Below, in pieces: positions 35,347 through 43,453 of a DNA stretch of 64,000 bases. The stretch's first letter is position 1. Every line of letters starts with the position of its first letter. The notes beneath the pieces were generated by a model that ran no database searches, was not told where the DNA came from, and was given only the letters and a program-made list of their open reading frames with translations. The translations under genes and the position numbers were made by a program. The stretch comes from Gemmatimonadota bacterium (GTDB lineage Bacteria; Gemmatimonadota; Gemmatimonadetes; Palauibacterales; Palauibacteraceae), in NCBI GenBank assembly GCA_022825725.1, contig JAJDWE010000033.1:1-64000 (forward strand), read 5' to 3'.

Positions 35347-35376
35347 TTGACACTCGCCGGCGGATTCGCCTAAGAT
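35347..35376 (+). promoter_or_regulatory. Candidate dnaA promoter
   Basis: TTGACA (35347-35352), an 18-nt spacer, TAAGAT (35371-35376). The expected transcript start lies about 40 nt before the dnaA ATG. No Shine-Dalgarno better than GGA is present before that ATG. Confidence 0.7.
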
Positions 35377-35422
35377 CAGAACCCCTATCCCACCGTCTTC
35401 TTCTCATGCCAGCGCGTCACGG

Positions 35423-36805
35423 ATGGAGCTGACTGCACACGAGGCCTGGATCAAGATTCGCGCGTCGGCGAAGCTCGTGCTCCCGGAGCAGACCTATCGC
35501 ACCTGGCTCGGATCGACCGAGGCCGTCTCGCTTTCCGACGACACGCTCGTCGTCTCCGCGCCTACCAGGTTCGCGGTCGAATGGGTCGAGGATAAGTACG
35601 GGACGCTTCTTCGTGACATCTCCGAACGTGAACTCGGCGCGAGGCTTCGACTCCGCTTCGAGCACAAGGGAGCCGAGGAGCGTCTCGACTTCCCGGAGAT
35701 CGCGGAACCCTACCCCGGCGACCCCGGTCACGCACTGGCTTCGCAGACGCCGAATCGCGGAGGCCTTCCCGCGGCGGCGGCGCTGAACGAACGCTACACC
35801 TTCGCACGATTCGTCATTGGTGGCAGCAACGAACTCGCCGCGGCGGCGTCGGATCGCGTCGCCGCCGCACCGGCCACGACCTACAACCCGCTCTTCATCT
35901 GGGGTGGCACCGGTCTCGGCAAGACACACCTGATGCATGCGATCGGCAACACGATTCTCGACCGCCTCCCGGACTGCCAGGTCGCCTACGTCCCGTCCGA
36001 GCAATTCACGAACGAGATGATCGATGCGATCCGGACCGGGCAGACCGCGCTCTTTCGCGAGCGGTACCGCCGGATCGACGTCCTGCTCATCGACGACGTG
36101 CACTTCATCGCCAACAAGGAAGGGACGCAGGAAGAGTTTTTCCACACCTTCAACGCGCTCTACGACGCCAAGAAACAGATCGTCATCACGAGCGACCGGC
36201 CGCCGCAGGACATCCCCGGGCTCCAGGAACGCCTCGTCTCCCGGTTCGAGTGGGGTCTCGTCACCGACATCCAGCCCCCCGACCTGGAGACGCGTTCCGC
36301 GATCCTGCGGAAGAAGGCCGACGAGGACGGGATTGAAATCGACGACGACGTCATCGAGTACGTCGCACGGAGTCGGCGTACCTCCGTCCGCCAGCTCGAG
36401 GGGGCCCTGATCAAGCTCCTCGCCTTCAGCTCTCTCACGCGACGCGAGATTTCACTCGACATGGCGCGCGACGCGCTGGGGCCCGAGGGCAGTGAGGCCG
36501 ATGAGCAGGTGATCGAAGTATCCGCGGAAGAAGTCCGCGCCCGCATCGCCGCTTCCTGGGGCGTCTCCGTCGAGGCGCTCATCTCGAAGCGGCGGAACCG
36601 GACCGTAACCGTTCCCCGGCAGGTCGCGATGTACCTCATCAAGACGCATCTCGACCTGCCCTATTCCGATATCGGCCACCTCTTCGGCGGCAGGAATCAC
36701 TCCACCGTCATTCACTCCGTCAACAAGGTCGAGGCGGACATGGCGTCCGATGCCTCGCTTCGCGGCCGCGTCGGCCAGCTGCAGCAAGAGCTGTTCCGAA
36801 CCTGA
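35423..36805 (+). CDS. dnaA: Chromosomal replication initiator DnaA
   Basis: A 460-residue initiator. Domain I (1-80, with the family's TYRTWLGS), a short linker (80-120), the AAA+ domain from NERYTFARFVIG with Walker A GGTGLGKTH (161-169), Walker B VLLIDDVHF, sensor ITSDRPPQDIPGL, and the C-terminal DNA-binding domain with VPRQVAMYLIKTHLDLPYSD and the signature GGRNHSTVIHSV. It opens the origin and recruits the helicase. It diverges from rpmH and is followed by the dnaA-dnaN gap that is the best oriC candidate. Confidence 0.98.
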   Translation: MELTAHEAWIKIRASAKLVLPEQTYRTWLGSTEAVSLSDDTLVVSAPTRFAVEWVEDKYGTLLRDISERELGARLRLRFEHKGAEERLDFPEIAEPYPGDPGHALASQTPNRGGLPAAAALNERYTFARFVIGGSNELAAAASDRVAAAPATTYNPLFIWGGTGLGKTHLMHAIGNTILDRLPDCQVAYVPSEQFTNEMIDAIRTGQTALFRERYRRIDVLLIDDVHFIANKEGTQEEFFHTFNALYDAKKQIVITSDRPPQDIPGLQERLVSRFEWGLVTDIQPPDLETRSAILRKKADEDGIEIDDDVIEYVARSRRTSVRQLEGALIKLLAFSSLTRREISLDMARDALGPEGSEADEQVIEVSAEEVRARIAASWGVSVEALISKRRNRTVTVPRQVAMYLIKTHLDLPYSDIGHLFGGRNHSTVIHSVNKVEADMASDASLRGRVGQLQQELFRT

Positions 36806-37099
36806 TGTCCCGTCCGTCCACGGCCGTGTGCAAAATCGGACGAAGACCTGCGCGTCACGCACACGATACGCACACCATCGGGCGCATCGTCTCCGCGGCG
36901 GCACCGACGTTTCGCCGGAGCTTCGACAACCGTGTCGGCGTGTCGACAGCGGACGCACCTCTCCCAAGCCGCGAGAAACATGGGGAACGCCGAATTTTCG
37001 ACACTTCGACAGGCTCTACTACTACTCCGTTGATACATATATCATACGCAACCGTAGAACCCACGGTGGAAAACCCGAACCGATACTGCCGGAGCTGAA
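36806..37099 (+). other. dnaA-dnaN intergenic region, candidate oriC
   Basis: 294 bp without a gene between dnaA and dnaN. It holds two 9-mers two mismatches from the DnaA box TTATCCACA (TTTTGCACA on the minus strand at 36827-36835, TTTTCCACC on the minus strand at 37065-37073), a cluster of TTCGACA repeats (36922, 36997, 37005) with TGTCGACA at 36941, and a short AT-rich inverted repeat TGATACATATATCA (about 37031-37044). Gene directions flip on either side of the dnaA region, and parS is 7 kb away. No perfect DnaA box is visible, so the origin may partly lie elsewhere, for example upstream of dnaA. Confidence 0.45.
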
Positions 37100-38227
37100 A
37101 TGAGATTCTCGATCACCCGAGAGGCACTCCAGGAGGGTCTGGCGGCAAGTGCCGCCGCCGTCCCGACCCGAGCTGCGCTCCCGGTTCTCTCGAACATCCT
37201 GATCCATGCGGAGGACGATGCGGTGCGGCTGAGCGGTACGGACATGTCGATCTTCGTCTCGTTGTCCGTGCCCGCAGAGGTCTCCGAGGCGGGCGTCGTC
37301 GCGCTGCCCGCGAGACAGCTCCTCGAGATCTCCCGCGTGCTCGACGATGCGCCGGTAAGGTTCACCACGGCGGACGGAAGTGACGACGGAGCCTCTGCCG
37401 GAGTGGACATCGAGTGTGGCCGGAGCAAGTTCCGGCTTTACGGGCAGGCGCCCGACGAGTTCCCGGACTTCCCGGAAATCGACTTCGCCGGGGGTTGGGA
37501 GATGTCCGCCGGCGAGCTGCAGACGCTGATCGAGCGGACGAGTTTCGCCGTTTCCACCGAGGACAGCCGGCCGATCCTGAACGGGATCCTGTGGCAGTTG
37601 CGTGAGGCGGGAACCGTCATGGTTGCCACGAACGGCCACCGCCTCGCGAAGATGTCGCGCGAACTGGACGTCACCGGCTCGCCCGCCGACGCAGACCTCA
37701 TCATTCCTCCGAAAGCGCTGAGCCAGGTGCAGAAGCTGTACCCCGCGGACACGGTGCTTCAGATCGCGCGTTCCGAGAACCACCTGGCGTTCCGGTCCGC
37801 CGACCGGGAGGTCTTCACGTCGCTGATCGAGGGACCGTATCCGAACTACGAGCAGGTCATTCCGAAGGACAACGACAAGGTCGCGACCGTGAACCGGGCG
37901 GGCCTCGAGACAGCAGTGCGGCGCGTCGCGGTGATGGCGGATGACTCGACGAGGCGCGTACGCCTCTCCTTCCGGTCCGGCGACCTCGGGTTCAAGGTTC
38001 AGACGCCGGATCTCGGAGAGGCGGAGGACGCGCTGTCGCTGGATTACGAGGGCGAAGACATTCAGATCGGCTTCAATGCGACGTACCTCCTCGAGGTGCT
38101 GCGGCACATGCCGGAGGAAGACGTTCGAATGACGTTCAAGGCGCCGGAACGGGCGGCGACCTTCTCTCCCGCGAGCGGCGAACCCGATTACCTCTGCCTC
38201 GTCATGCCGCTGCGCATCCTCGACTGA
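37100..38227 (+). CDS. dnaN: DNA polymerase III beta sliding clamp
   Basis: A 375-residue three-domain clamp. MRFSITREALQEGLAASAAAV with PVLSNILIHAEDD opens domain I. SFAVSTEDSRPILNGIL marks domain II. The last residues, LVMPLRILD, form the usual C-terminal strand (family end MPMRL). It tethers replicative and repair polymerases to DNA. GGAG lies 5 nt before ATG 37100. It is read in the same direction as dnaA, and the YIP1-type gene follows 13 nt later. Confidence 0.97.
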   Translation: MRFSITREALQEGLAASAAAVPTRAALPVLSNILIHAEDDAVRLSGTDMSIFVSLSVPAEVSEAGVVALPARQLLEISRVLDDAPVRFTTADGSDDGASAGVDIECGRSKFRLYGQAPDEFPDFPEIDFAGGWEMSAGELQTLIERTSFAVSTEDSRPILNGILWQLREAGTVMVATNGHRLAKMSRELDVTGSPADADLIIPPKALSQVQKLYPADTVLQIARSENHLAFRSADREVFTSLIEGPYPNYEQVIPKDNDKVATVNRAGLETAVRRVAVMADDSTRRVRLSFRSGDLGFKVQTPDLGEAEDALSLDYEGEDIQIGFNATYLLEVLRHMPEEDVRMTFKAPERAATFSPASGEPDYLCLVMPLRILD

Positions 38228-38240
38228 GTCGCGGGACACA

Positions 38241-38924
38241 ATGACGACGAGCGAGTGGCGCGAGCACGAGGGCGCAGAAGACGTCAACCTGCCCGCGTGG
38301 GAGGATCCGGCGGTACCCTTCCCGGGAAACGTGATCGAAACGTGGCGCCGGAGCGTGTTGGAACCGGGAGCGTTTTTTGCCGGTGGGCCCTTCGATCGCG
38401 CAGCGGTGCGCCCGATCCTCTACTACCTCCTGATCAGCATCCTCTCGGCGGGGCTCTCGCTGACCTGGGGCGCGTTGCTGCCGACGGCGCAGCCAGGTTT
38501 CGTGGAGACGCTCGCCGGGATCATGAACGTCGCGCTGCCGGACGCGGCGGACGCGGTCGGCTCCGCCGGCCGGCTCGCGGATTTCTTCCTCACCCCGTTC
38601 TGGGCCGTGCTGTCCCTCGTCATTACGAGCCTGCTCCTCCATCTGTTCGTACTCCTGCTGGTCCCCGGGCGTCGAAGCCTCACGGCCACCGTCCGCACAG
38701 TCTGTTACGCGTGCGGGCCCGCCGTCTTCGCCATCATCCCGTTCGTCGGCGGATTGGTGGCCTGGATCTGGGGAGCCGTGCTGACAGTGATCGGTCTGCG
38801 AGAGGCACACAGGACCACGACCGGAAGAGCCATTGCGGCGTGGCTGTTGGCGACCACCCTCCCGGTCGCCTTCGTGCTGCTGGGGGTCGTGCTGGTCATC
38901 GCCCGCGTGGCAAGCGGAGTTTGA
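38241..38924 (+). CDS. YIP1-family membrane protein
   Basis: A 227-residue polytopic protein with about five membrane helices: near residues 55-75, 115-140, 155-172, 174-190 and 198-222. The soluble N-terminus (1-45) is acidic. PGRRSLTATVRTVCYACGPA and PFVGGLVAWIWGAVLTVIGLREAH are typical of bacterial YIP1 proteins (the second block matches the family's GxxWxxxLxxxGL ending). No function is established for bacterial members. It follows dnaN closely and may be co-transcribed with it and the Nudix gene. Confidence 0.8.
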   Translation: MTTSEWREHEGAEDVNLPAWEDPAVPFPGNVIETWRRSVLEPGAFFAGGPFDRAAVRPILYYLLISILSAGLSLTWGALLPTAQPGFVETLAGIMNVALPDAADAVGSAGRLADFFLTPFWAVLSLVITSLLLHLFVLLLVPGRRSLTATVRTVCYACGPAVFAIIPFVGGLVAWIWGAVLTVIGLREAHRTTTGRAIAAWLLATTLPVAFVLLGVVLVIARVASGV

Positions 38925-38941
38925 GCGCCCCTTCGGAACGC

Positions 38942-39682
38942 ATGAATCCCGGGTCGGCCGCTGCGAGTCCACGGCCCGCCGCCACCGTTGTCGTCGCCAC
39001 GCCGGCGACGTCCGGGCTGGAGTTCCTCCTGCTTCAGCGCCCCGCCGACGCCAGGTTCGGAGCCGGGGCGTGGGCCTTTCCGGGCGGTGCGATCGACGAG
39101 GATGACGCCTGCGCGACGTGGGCGGACCGACTTCCGGGCACGGGCGAAGCCGCGGCGTGCGTGGCGGCGCTGCGTGAACTGTTCGAGGAGACGGCAATCA
39201 TGCCGGCGCCGGTGCGCGGCAGCGGACCGGAGGCGCTGGTCGAGGCTCGGCGGGCGTTGCTCTCGGAGCGGGTCCGCTTCTCGCGAGTGGCGGAGCGTCT
39301 CGAACTCGACTTCTCGTCCACACGCATCGTGTACTTCGCGCGCTGGATCACGCCGCGCGGTGCGGCGCTGCGGTTCGACACCCGTTTCTTCCTCCTCTCG
39401 CTGGAGGAGCGGCCGCGCCGCGTGAGTCTGACGCCGGAACACGAGGCGGCCATCTGGACCACGCCGGCCTCGGCGCTCCGGCGCTTCTCCGCCGGTCAGC
39501 TGCCCATGATGTTCCCGACCGCGAGAACGATCGAGCGCCTCGCCGGCTTCCCGTCGGTCGAGGACGCCATCGCGGCACTCAGCGGGGTCCCCGTGGAACC
39601 GGCACTCGTCAGGCTGGGCGTCGGCGAAGACGGGGTGACGCCGCTCGCTCCGGGAGATCCCGGGTACGACGACATCCAGTGA
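38942..39682 (+). CDS. Nudix hydrolase with an expanded Nudix box
   Basis: A 246-residue Nudix-fold protein. It begins ATVVVATPATSGLEFLLLQR, then WAFPGGAIDEDD and, after an insert of about 20 residues, AACVAALRELFEETAI. The Nudix box therefore has the RELxEE core that binds metal but a longer loop after the GG, as in NUDT19-like CoA or acyl-CoA pyrophosphatases. The C-terminal half (YFARWITPRGAALRFDTRFF) also resembles that group. The substrate is inferred only. ATG 38942 is chosen because the fold starts directly. The stop overlaps the next start (GTGA). Confidence 0.85.
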   Translation: MNPGSAAASPRPAATVVVATPATSGLEFLLLQRPADARFGAGAWAFPGGAIDEDDACATWADRLPGTGEAAACVAALRELFEETAIMPAPVRGSGPEALVEARRALLSERVRFSRVAERLELDFSSTRIVYFARWITPRGAALRFDTRFFLLSLEERPRRVSLTPEHEAAIWTTPASALRRFSAGQLPMMFPTARTIERLAGFPSVEDAIAALSGVPVEPALVRLGVGEDGVTPLAPGDPGYDDIQ

Positions 39683-40485
39683 CGTCGAGCGTGGGACCGG
39701 TTCACGTCGTCCGGCACGGATCCGGCATCACGGCGGTTCGGGCCGACAATCCGGGCCCTCTCACGCTGACCGGGACGCAGACGTACGTGATCGGGACCGG
39801 GCCGCTGATCGTCCTGGACCCCGGACCGCAGGATGAAGCGCACTTCGGCCGTGTCGACGATGTGATCGCCGGAAGACCGGTGGCGGCGGTCTGTCTGACG
39901 CACGCGCACTCCGACCACGCGGCGTCCGCGGCGACGGCCGCCGGCCGCTGGGGAGAACTCCGCGCCTCGGCCGCCACCCTCGACCTCGTGGGGTTGACGG
40001 GCCGGGCGCTGGCGGAGGACGAGGCCATGGCGCCGGGGAAGGGACTCCGCCTGCGGGCGATCCCGACGCCCGGTCATTCCGCGGACCACCTCTGCTACCT
40101 GCTCGAACCCTCGCGCACCCTCTTCACGGGGGATCTCGTGCTCGGAGAAGGGAGCACCATGATCGCCCACCCGGATGGGTCCGTGGAGGCCTACCTGGCG
40201 AGTCTCGCGCGCCTCGCGGCCCTCCGTCCCGAACGTCTGCTCCCCGGACACGGCGCACCCGTCGAGGACGCGCTCGCACGCCTCGAGGAATGCCGCGCGC
40301 ACCGGCTGGAGCGCGTGGCGTCCGTCCGGCGGGCGCTGCAAGCCGGCGCCCGAGCCCCGGAACGGATCCGGGCCGCGGTCTACGGGGACCTTCCCGCCTC
40401 CCACCACGCGGCGGCCGACCTTACGATCCGCGCCTACCTCGCATTCCTCGGGGAGATCTCCTCGTCGACCAGCCGTCGGAGATAG
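39679..40485 (+). CDS. Metallo-beta-lactamase-fold hydrolase, LACTB2-like
   Basis: A 268-residue hydrolase with the metal site CLTHAHSDHA (HxHxDH), TPGHSADHLCYL, LFTGDLVLGEGS and a final LLPGHGAPVEDA. A C-terminal winged-helix segment (from about residue 225) matches the LACTB2/glyoxalase II-like group, whose members include endoribonucleases and thioesterases. The activity cannot be fixed here. It starts with GTG 39679, overlapping the Nudix stop. The pairing of Nudix and this type also occurs elsewhere. Its last 52 nt overlap the 3' end of mutY on the opposite strand. Confidence 0.88.
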   Translation: MTSSVGPVHVVRHGSGITAVRADNPGPLTLTGTQTYVIGTGPLIVLDPGPQDEAHFGRVDDVIAGRPVAAVCLTHAHSDHAASAATAAGRWGELRASAATLDLVGLTGRALAEDEAMAPGKGLRLRAIPTPGHSADHLCYLLEPSRTLFTGDLVLGEGSTMIAHPDGSVEAYLASLARLAALRPERLLPGHGAPVEDALARLEECRAHRLERVASVRRALQAGARAPERIRAAVYGDLPASHHAAADLTIRAYLAFLGEISSSTSRRR

Positions 40486-41528
40486 GCGGGAAAGGCGAGG
40501 TCGCCGAATTCCCCGCGGCCGATCCAGCGGTGCGGCCGCGGGTTCGTGACCTCACCCGACCGCCACCGGGCCTGGTGCACGGTGAGCCGCAGGCGGAAGT
40601 GACTGAACGCATGCCGCAGCACGCGAATCTCCTCACCCACGCTGCAGTCGAGGCCGAACCCTTCTCGAAGAACTCTTGTGAGCGCCGGCGCCGGCGGGGT
40701 CGGAGAGGGCAGCCGGACGGAGGGAAAATCCCACAGACCGCCCAGGAGTCCGTCCGACGGCCGCCGCAGTACGAGCACCCGTCTGCCGCGCCGGACGACG
40801 GCCGCCGCCTCGACCCGCTCGGGGGACCGGGCGCGCCTACTCCTCGGGGGCCGCTCCCCGATCGTTCCCCGCCGCAGCGCCAGGCATCGACTCGACAGCG
40901 GGCACGCTCCGCACCTCGGCCGGCGCGGCGTACAGACCGCGCTCCCGAGGTCCATCAGCGCCTGGTTGACATCTCCCGGCCGCTCCGGGACCGTGGCGAG
41001 GAGGGCTCGCGCGGCCCGATCGAGGTCGGAAGGAGAGGCCGTCTCGAGATCGCCCAGGCGCGACAGAACTCGGCGCGCGTTCCCGTCGACCGCGGGTTCC
41101 GGCAACCCGAACGCCACGCTGGCAACGGCGCCCGCCGTATAGGGGCCCACGCCCGGGAGCGTCCGCAGCTCCGACACCGCCCGCGGGATCCGGCCGCCGT
41201 ATTCCGAAACCACGCGCCGCGCCGCCCGGCGCAGGTTGCGGGCCCGCGCGTAGTACCCCAGACCCTCCCAGAGACCGAGGACCTCGTCCTCCTCCGCATC
41301 CGCGAGGGTCCATACGTCGGGGAAGCGACCCATGAACCGCCGATGGTACGGCGCGGCGGTCTCCACCCGCGTCTGCTGCGCCATGACCTCGGCCACGAGG
41401 ATCGCGTAGGGGTCCCGCTCTCCACGCCACGCGATGTCGTCCCGCTGCCGCGTGTCGAACCACTTCAGCAGCGCCACCGCCACCGCGGACGCCTCCGGGT
41501 CAGCGCGTGGCTTCGGGGAAGACGCCAT
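40434..41528 (-). CDS. mutY: A/G-specific adenine glycosylase MutY
   Basis: MutY removes A opposite 8-oxoguanine. The 364-residue protein has an HhH-GPD fold with Glu47 in AEVMAQQTRV, the helix-hairpin-helix LPGVGPYTAGA, catalytic Asp148 in AVDGNARR, and a [4Fe-4S] loop Cys199, Cys206, Cys209, Cys215 (C-x6-C-x2-C-x5-C). A C-terminal Nudix-like domain (from about 240) reads the 8-oxoG with RRPSDGLLGGLWDFPSV and HAFSHFRLRL. The start overlaps the dapF 3' end by 29 nt, so the two form an operon. The 3' end is tail-to-tail with the metallo-hydrolase. Confidence 0.96.
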   Translation of the reverse strand: MASSPKPRADPEASAVAVALLKWFDTRQRDDIAWRGERDPYAILVAEVMAQQTRVETAAPYHRRFMGRFPDVWTLADAEEDEVLGLWEGLGYYARARNLRRAARRVVSEYGGRIPRAVSELRTLPGVGPYTAGAVASVAFGLPEPAVDGNARRVLSRLGDLETASPSDLDRAARALLATVPERPGDVNQALMDLGSAVCTPRRPRCGACPLSSRCLALRRGTIGERPPRSRRARSPERVEAAAVVRRGRRVLVLRRPSDGLLGGLWDFPSVRLPSPTPPAPALTRVLREGFGLDCSVGEEIRVLRHAFSHFRLRLTVHQARWRSGEVTNPRPHRWIGRGEFGDLAFPAYLRRLVDEEISPRNAR

Positions 41529-42303
41529 CGAAGATGAACACCGCCGGTCCGGTGAGGCGGATCCGCCCCGCCTCGAGGAATTCTACCGTCAGCGGGGCCC
41601 CGGATCGGACCATGAACTCGACCCGGTCCCCCGCCTCGCCCGCGGCACGGAGCGCGAACGCCGCCGCCATGCAGCCGCTGCCGCAGGCGAGCGTCTCGCC
41701 CTCCACGCCCCGTTCGAAGGTGCGGATAACCACCGTTCCTCCGTCGCGGGCGACGAGGTGCACGTTCGCCCCTCCCGGGCCGACATCCTCCCGCCACCGA
41801 AGGGGCCGGCAGAGATCGTCGAAATTCTCCACATCCACCGACGGGACGGGGACCACGAGGTGCGCGGTCCCCATCCGCACGAGCCAGGCGTCACGTTCCT
41901 GCGGATTTCCGGTTCCGGCGCGCGCGCGCAACTCGCGTTCCACGCGGGCTTCGAGCGCGTATTCCAGGGCCACGCCGTCCTCCCGCACCCGCGCCAGGAT
42001 CTCACCGTCGTCCGTCACGAGGATGTGATCGGGGGGCACGAGCCCCCGCTCCAGCGCGTAGCGCGCCGCGCAGCGCGAACCGTTCCCGCAGGTGGAAAAC
42101 TCGGAGCCGTCGCAGTTGAAGAACCGGAGGCGGACGACTTCTTCGCTGAGGCTTCGGACGGTGATCAGCCCGTCCACGCCGACGCCCGTCGCGCGGGGGC
42201 ACAGCGCGGCGGCCAGGGCCCCCGCATCCCGGAGCCCCAGTTCTTCGCCGCGCACGATCACGAAGTCGTTGCCGGCTCCGGTGTATTTGCTGAATAACGA
42301 CAT
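41500..42303 (-). CDS. dapF: Diaminopimelate epimerase
   Basis: A 267-residue, cofactor-independent epimerase that converts LL-DAP to meso-DAP for lysine and peptidoglycan. The two catalytic Cys are Cys72 in FSTCGNGSRC and Cys207 in ETLACGSGCM. The N-terminus KYTGAGNDFVIV is the family start. ATG 42303 is chosen because it begins there. The ORF continues only 14 codons upstream. It is the first gene before mutY. Upstream of it lie a terminator-like hairpin and a short ORF on the same strand, which may control its expression. Confidence 0.95.
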   Translation of the reverse strand: MSLFSKYTGAGNDFVIVRGEELGLRDAGALAAALCPRATGVGVDGLITVRSLSEEVVRLRFFNCDGSEFSTCGNGSRCAARYALERGLVPPDHILVTDDGEILARVREDGVALEYALEARVERELRARAGTGNPQERDAWLVRMGTAHLVVPVPSVDVENFDDLCRPLRWREDVGPGGANVHLVARDGGTVVIRTFERGVEGETLACGSGCMAAAFALRAAGEAGDRVEFMVRSGAPLTVEFLEAGRIRLTGPAVFIFDGVFPEATR

Positions 42304-42326
42304 ATTCTCAGAGGAAGGGCAGGGCG

Positions 42327-42366
42327 AAAAGGAAGCCGGCCGCAAGCATGAAGCCCACGGCCGGCT
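42327..42366 (-). terminator. Terminator-like hairpin in the dapF leader
   Basis: On the minus strand a 9-bp perfect stem, AGCCGGCCG (42366-42358) with CGGCCGGCT (42342-42334), closes a 15-nt loop and is followed by TCCTTTT. The U run is interrupted, so it could be an attenuator or only partly efficient. It lies 24 nt before the dapF ATG. Confidence 0.45.
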
Positions 42367-42461
42367 CTTGTCTCAACCGAAACCTGACTCGACGCGACGC
42401 CGGCAAGGCACCGCAGCTTTCAGGTCGGCGCATGTCTCGGGCGCCACCGGTTCAAGACCGG

Positions 42462-42527
42462 TTACGCTGCCTCGAGGCGATCGCTTGCCCGTGCCGAGTC
42501 AGACCCGGTTCTACATCCTGCAGACAC
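42462..42527 (-). CDS. Candidate 21-residue leader peptide with extended Shine-Dalgarno
   Basis: The minus strand has AAGGAGGTGATC (42541-42530), a perfect 12-nt complement of the conserved 16S rRNA 3' tail, then TA and GTG at 42527. The ORF encodes MSAGCRTGSDSARASDRLEA with a final Ala and a TAA stop. The core AGGAGG to GTG spacing is 7 nt. Such a perfect site is far stronger than any other ribosome-binding site in the window. The ORF is followed by a 5-bp hairpin with loop TCTTGAA and then by the terminator-like hairpin before dapF. The peptide is not recognised and has no Lys run, so a classic lysine attenuator is unlikely. The plus strand reads like a 16S 3' end, so an rRNA fossil is the alternative. 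Confidence 0.4.
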   Translation of the reverse strand: MSAGCRTGSDSARASDRLEAA

Positions 42528-42680
42528 TAGATCACCTCCTTCCAAAGAGTTTACGGATAGGGCACGAAAGCACCTGTTGTGCGCCATGATGCCGTGCACT
42601 CGCCCGCGCTGCAAGTTTTTTTGCCTTGCTGGCTCCGCCACCTTGCGTGAGAATCAGGCCGGCCAGACGGCGAGGAGGAG

Positions 42681-43358
42681 ATGACGGACAGCCCGGAAAA
42701 GGCGTTGTCGCCGGAGGAGCGGCAGGCGACGGTGGACCGTCTCTGCGCACATTTCGCGCGCGACGCCATGAACACGACGGAACTGGAACGCCGCCTGGAC
42801 ATCGCGTACGCCGCGCGCACCCGGGCCGAACTCGTTGCGCTCGAGCGAGACCTCCCCGCACTACGGAGCGAAGCCCGCCCCGCTGGGCCCGCCCCCGTGG
42901 CGACGGCCTCCGTGCCGGTGGATCCGGCCCGGCCCGTCCAGGAGAGCGACCTCATCGTCTCCATCTGGGGGGCGACGGAGCGCAAGGGCAGCTGGATCCC
43001 GCCCCGCCGGCTCAACGCCGTTACGGTGATGGGGGGTACGGATCTCGATTTTCGGCAGGCGACGTTCGCGACGGAGACGGTTTCGGTCCGGCTCCTTGCG
43101 CTCATGGGAGGCGTGGACATCGTTGTCCCTCCGGGGGTCCGCGTCGAGTGGGGCGGCATCGCGCTGATGGGGGGCGTGAGCACGCCGGAGCCGGACACGC
43201 CGCCCGCCCCGGACGCTCCCGTCATCCGGATCAGCGGCCTCGTCTGCATGGGAGGTGTCGACGTCGTCGAGCGACACCCGGGCGAGAGCGCGAGGGACGC
43301 ACGGAAGCGGATCAAAAGGGACCGCAGAGCCCGGCGAAGACTCGCCTCGGGCGACTAG
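42681..43358 (+). CDS. DUF1707 protein with LiaF-like C-terminal domain
   Basis: A 225-residue cytosolic-looking protein. The N-terminal DUF1707 part reads RQATVDRLCAHFARDAMNTT then ELERRLDIAYAARTRAEL, the usual HTH-like helical domain. The C-terminal part has repeated short beta motifs, VMGGTDLDFRQA, LMGGVDIVVPPGVRVEWGG and CMGGVDVVE, as in the LiaF/DUF2154 cell-wall stress fold. Related proteins sense envelope stress, but this one has no membrane helix. A strong GGAGGAG stands right before ATG 42681. It is followed by the gcvH promoter. Confidence 0.85.
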   Translation: MTDSPEKALSPEERQATVDRLCAHFARDAMNTTELERRLDIAYAARTRAELVALERDLPALRSEARPAGPAPVATASVPVDPARPVQESDLIVSIWGATERKGSWIPPRRLNAVTVMGGTDLDFRQATFATETVSVRLLALMGGVDIVVPPGVRVEWGGIALMGGVSTPEPDTPPAPDAPVIRISGLVCMGGVDVVERHPGESARDARKRIKRDRRARRRLASGD

Positions 43359-43370
43359 CAGCGGCGTTGC

Positions 43371-43400
43371 TTGACGCCCGGCTCGCGGCTCGGGTATAGT
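43371..43400 (+). promoter_or_regulatory. Promoter of gcvH-gcvP
   Basis: TTGACG (43371-43376), an 18-nt spacer, TATAGT (43395-43400). The leader to ATG 43454 is only about 47 nt, too short for a glycine riboswitch, and none was seen. Confidence 0.75.
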
Positions 43401-43453
43401 CCCCACGCCGCCAACCCAGAGACGCTCGATCCGAAGCAAGGCAGAGGGTACGC

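Noticed and set aside
42446..42470. T-arm-like hairpin ACCGG-TTCAAGA-CCGGT suggesting a tRNA on the plus strand
   Set aside because: The 3' acceptor bases TACGCTG have no matching 5' strand 60-90 nt upstream. No D-arm or anticodon arm fits, and tRNA-Sec geometry also fails.
42530..42545. GATCACCTCCTT as the end of a 16S rRNA gene
   Set aside because: Only the last 12 nt match well. The preceding helix 45 sequence does not, and no rRNA follows.
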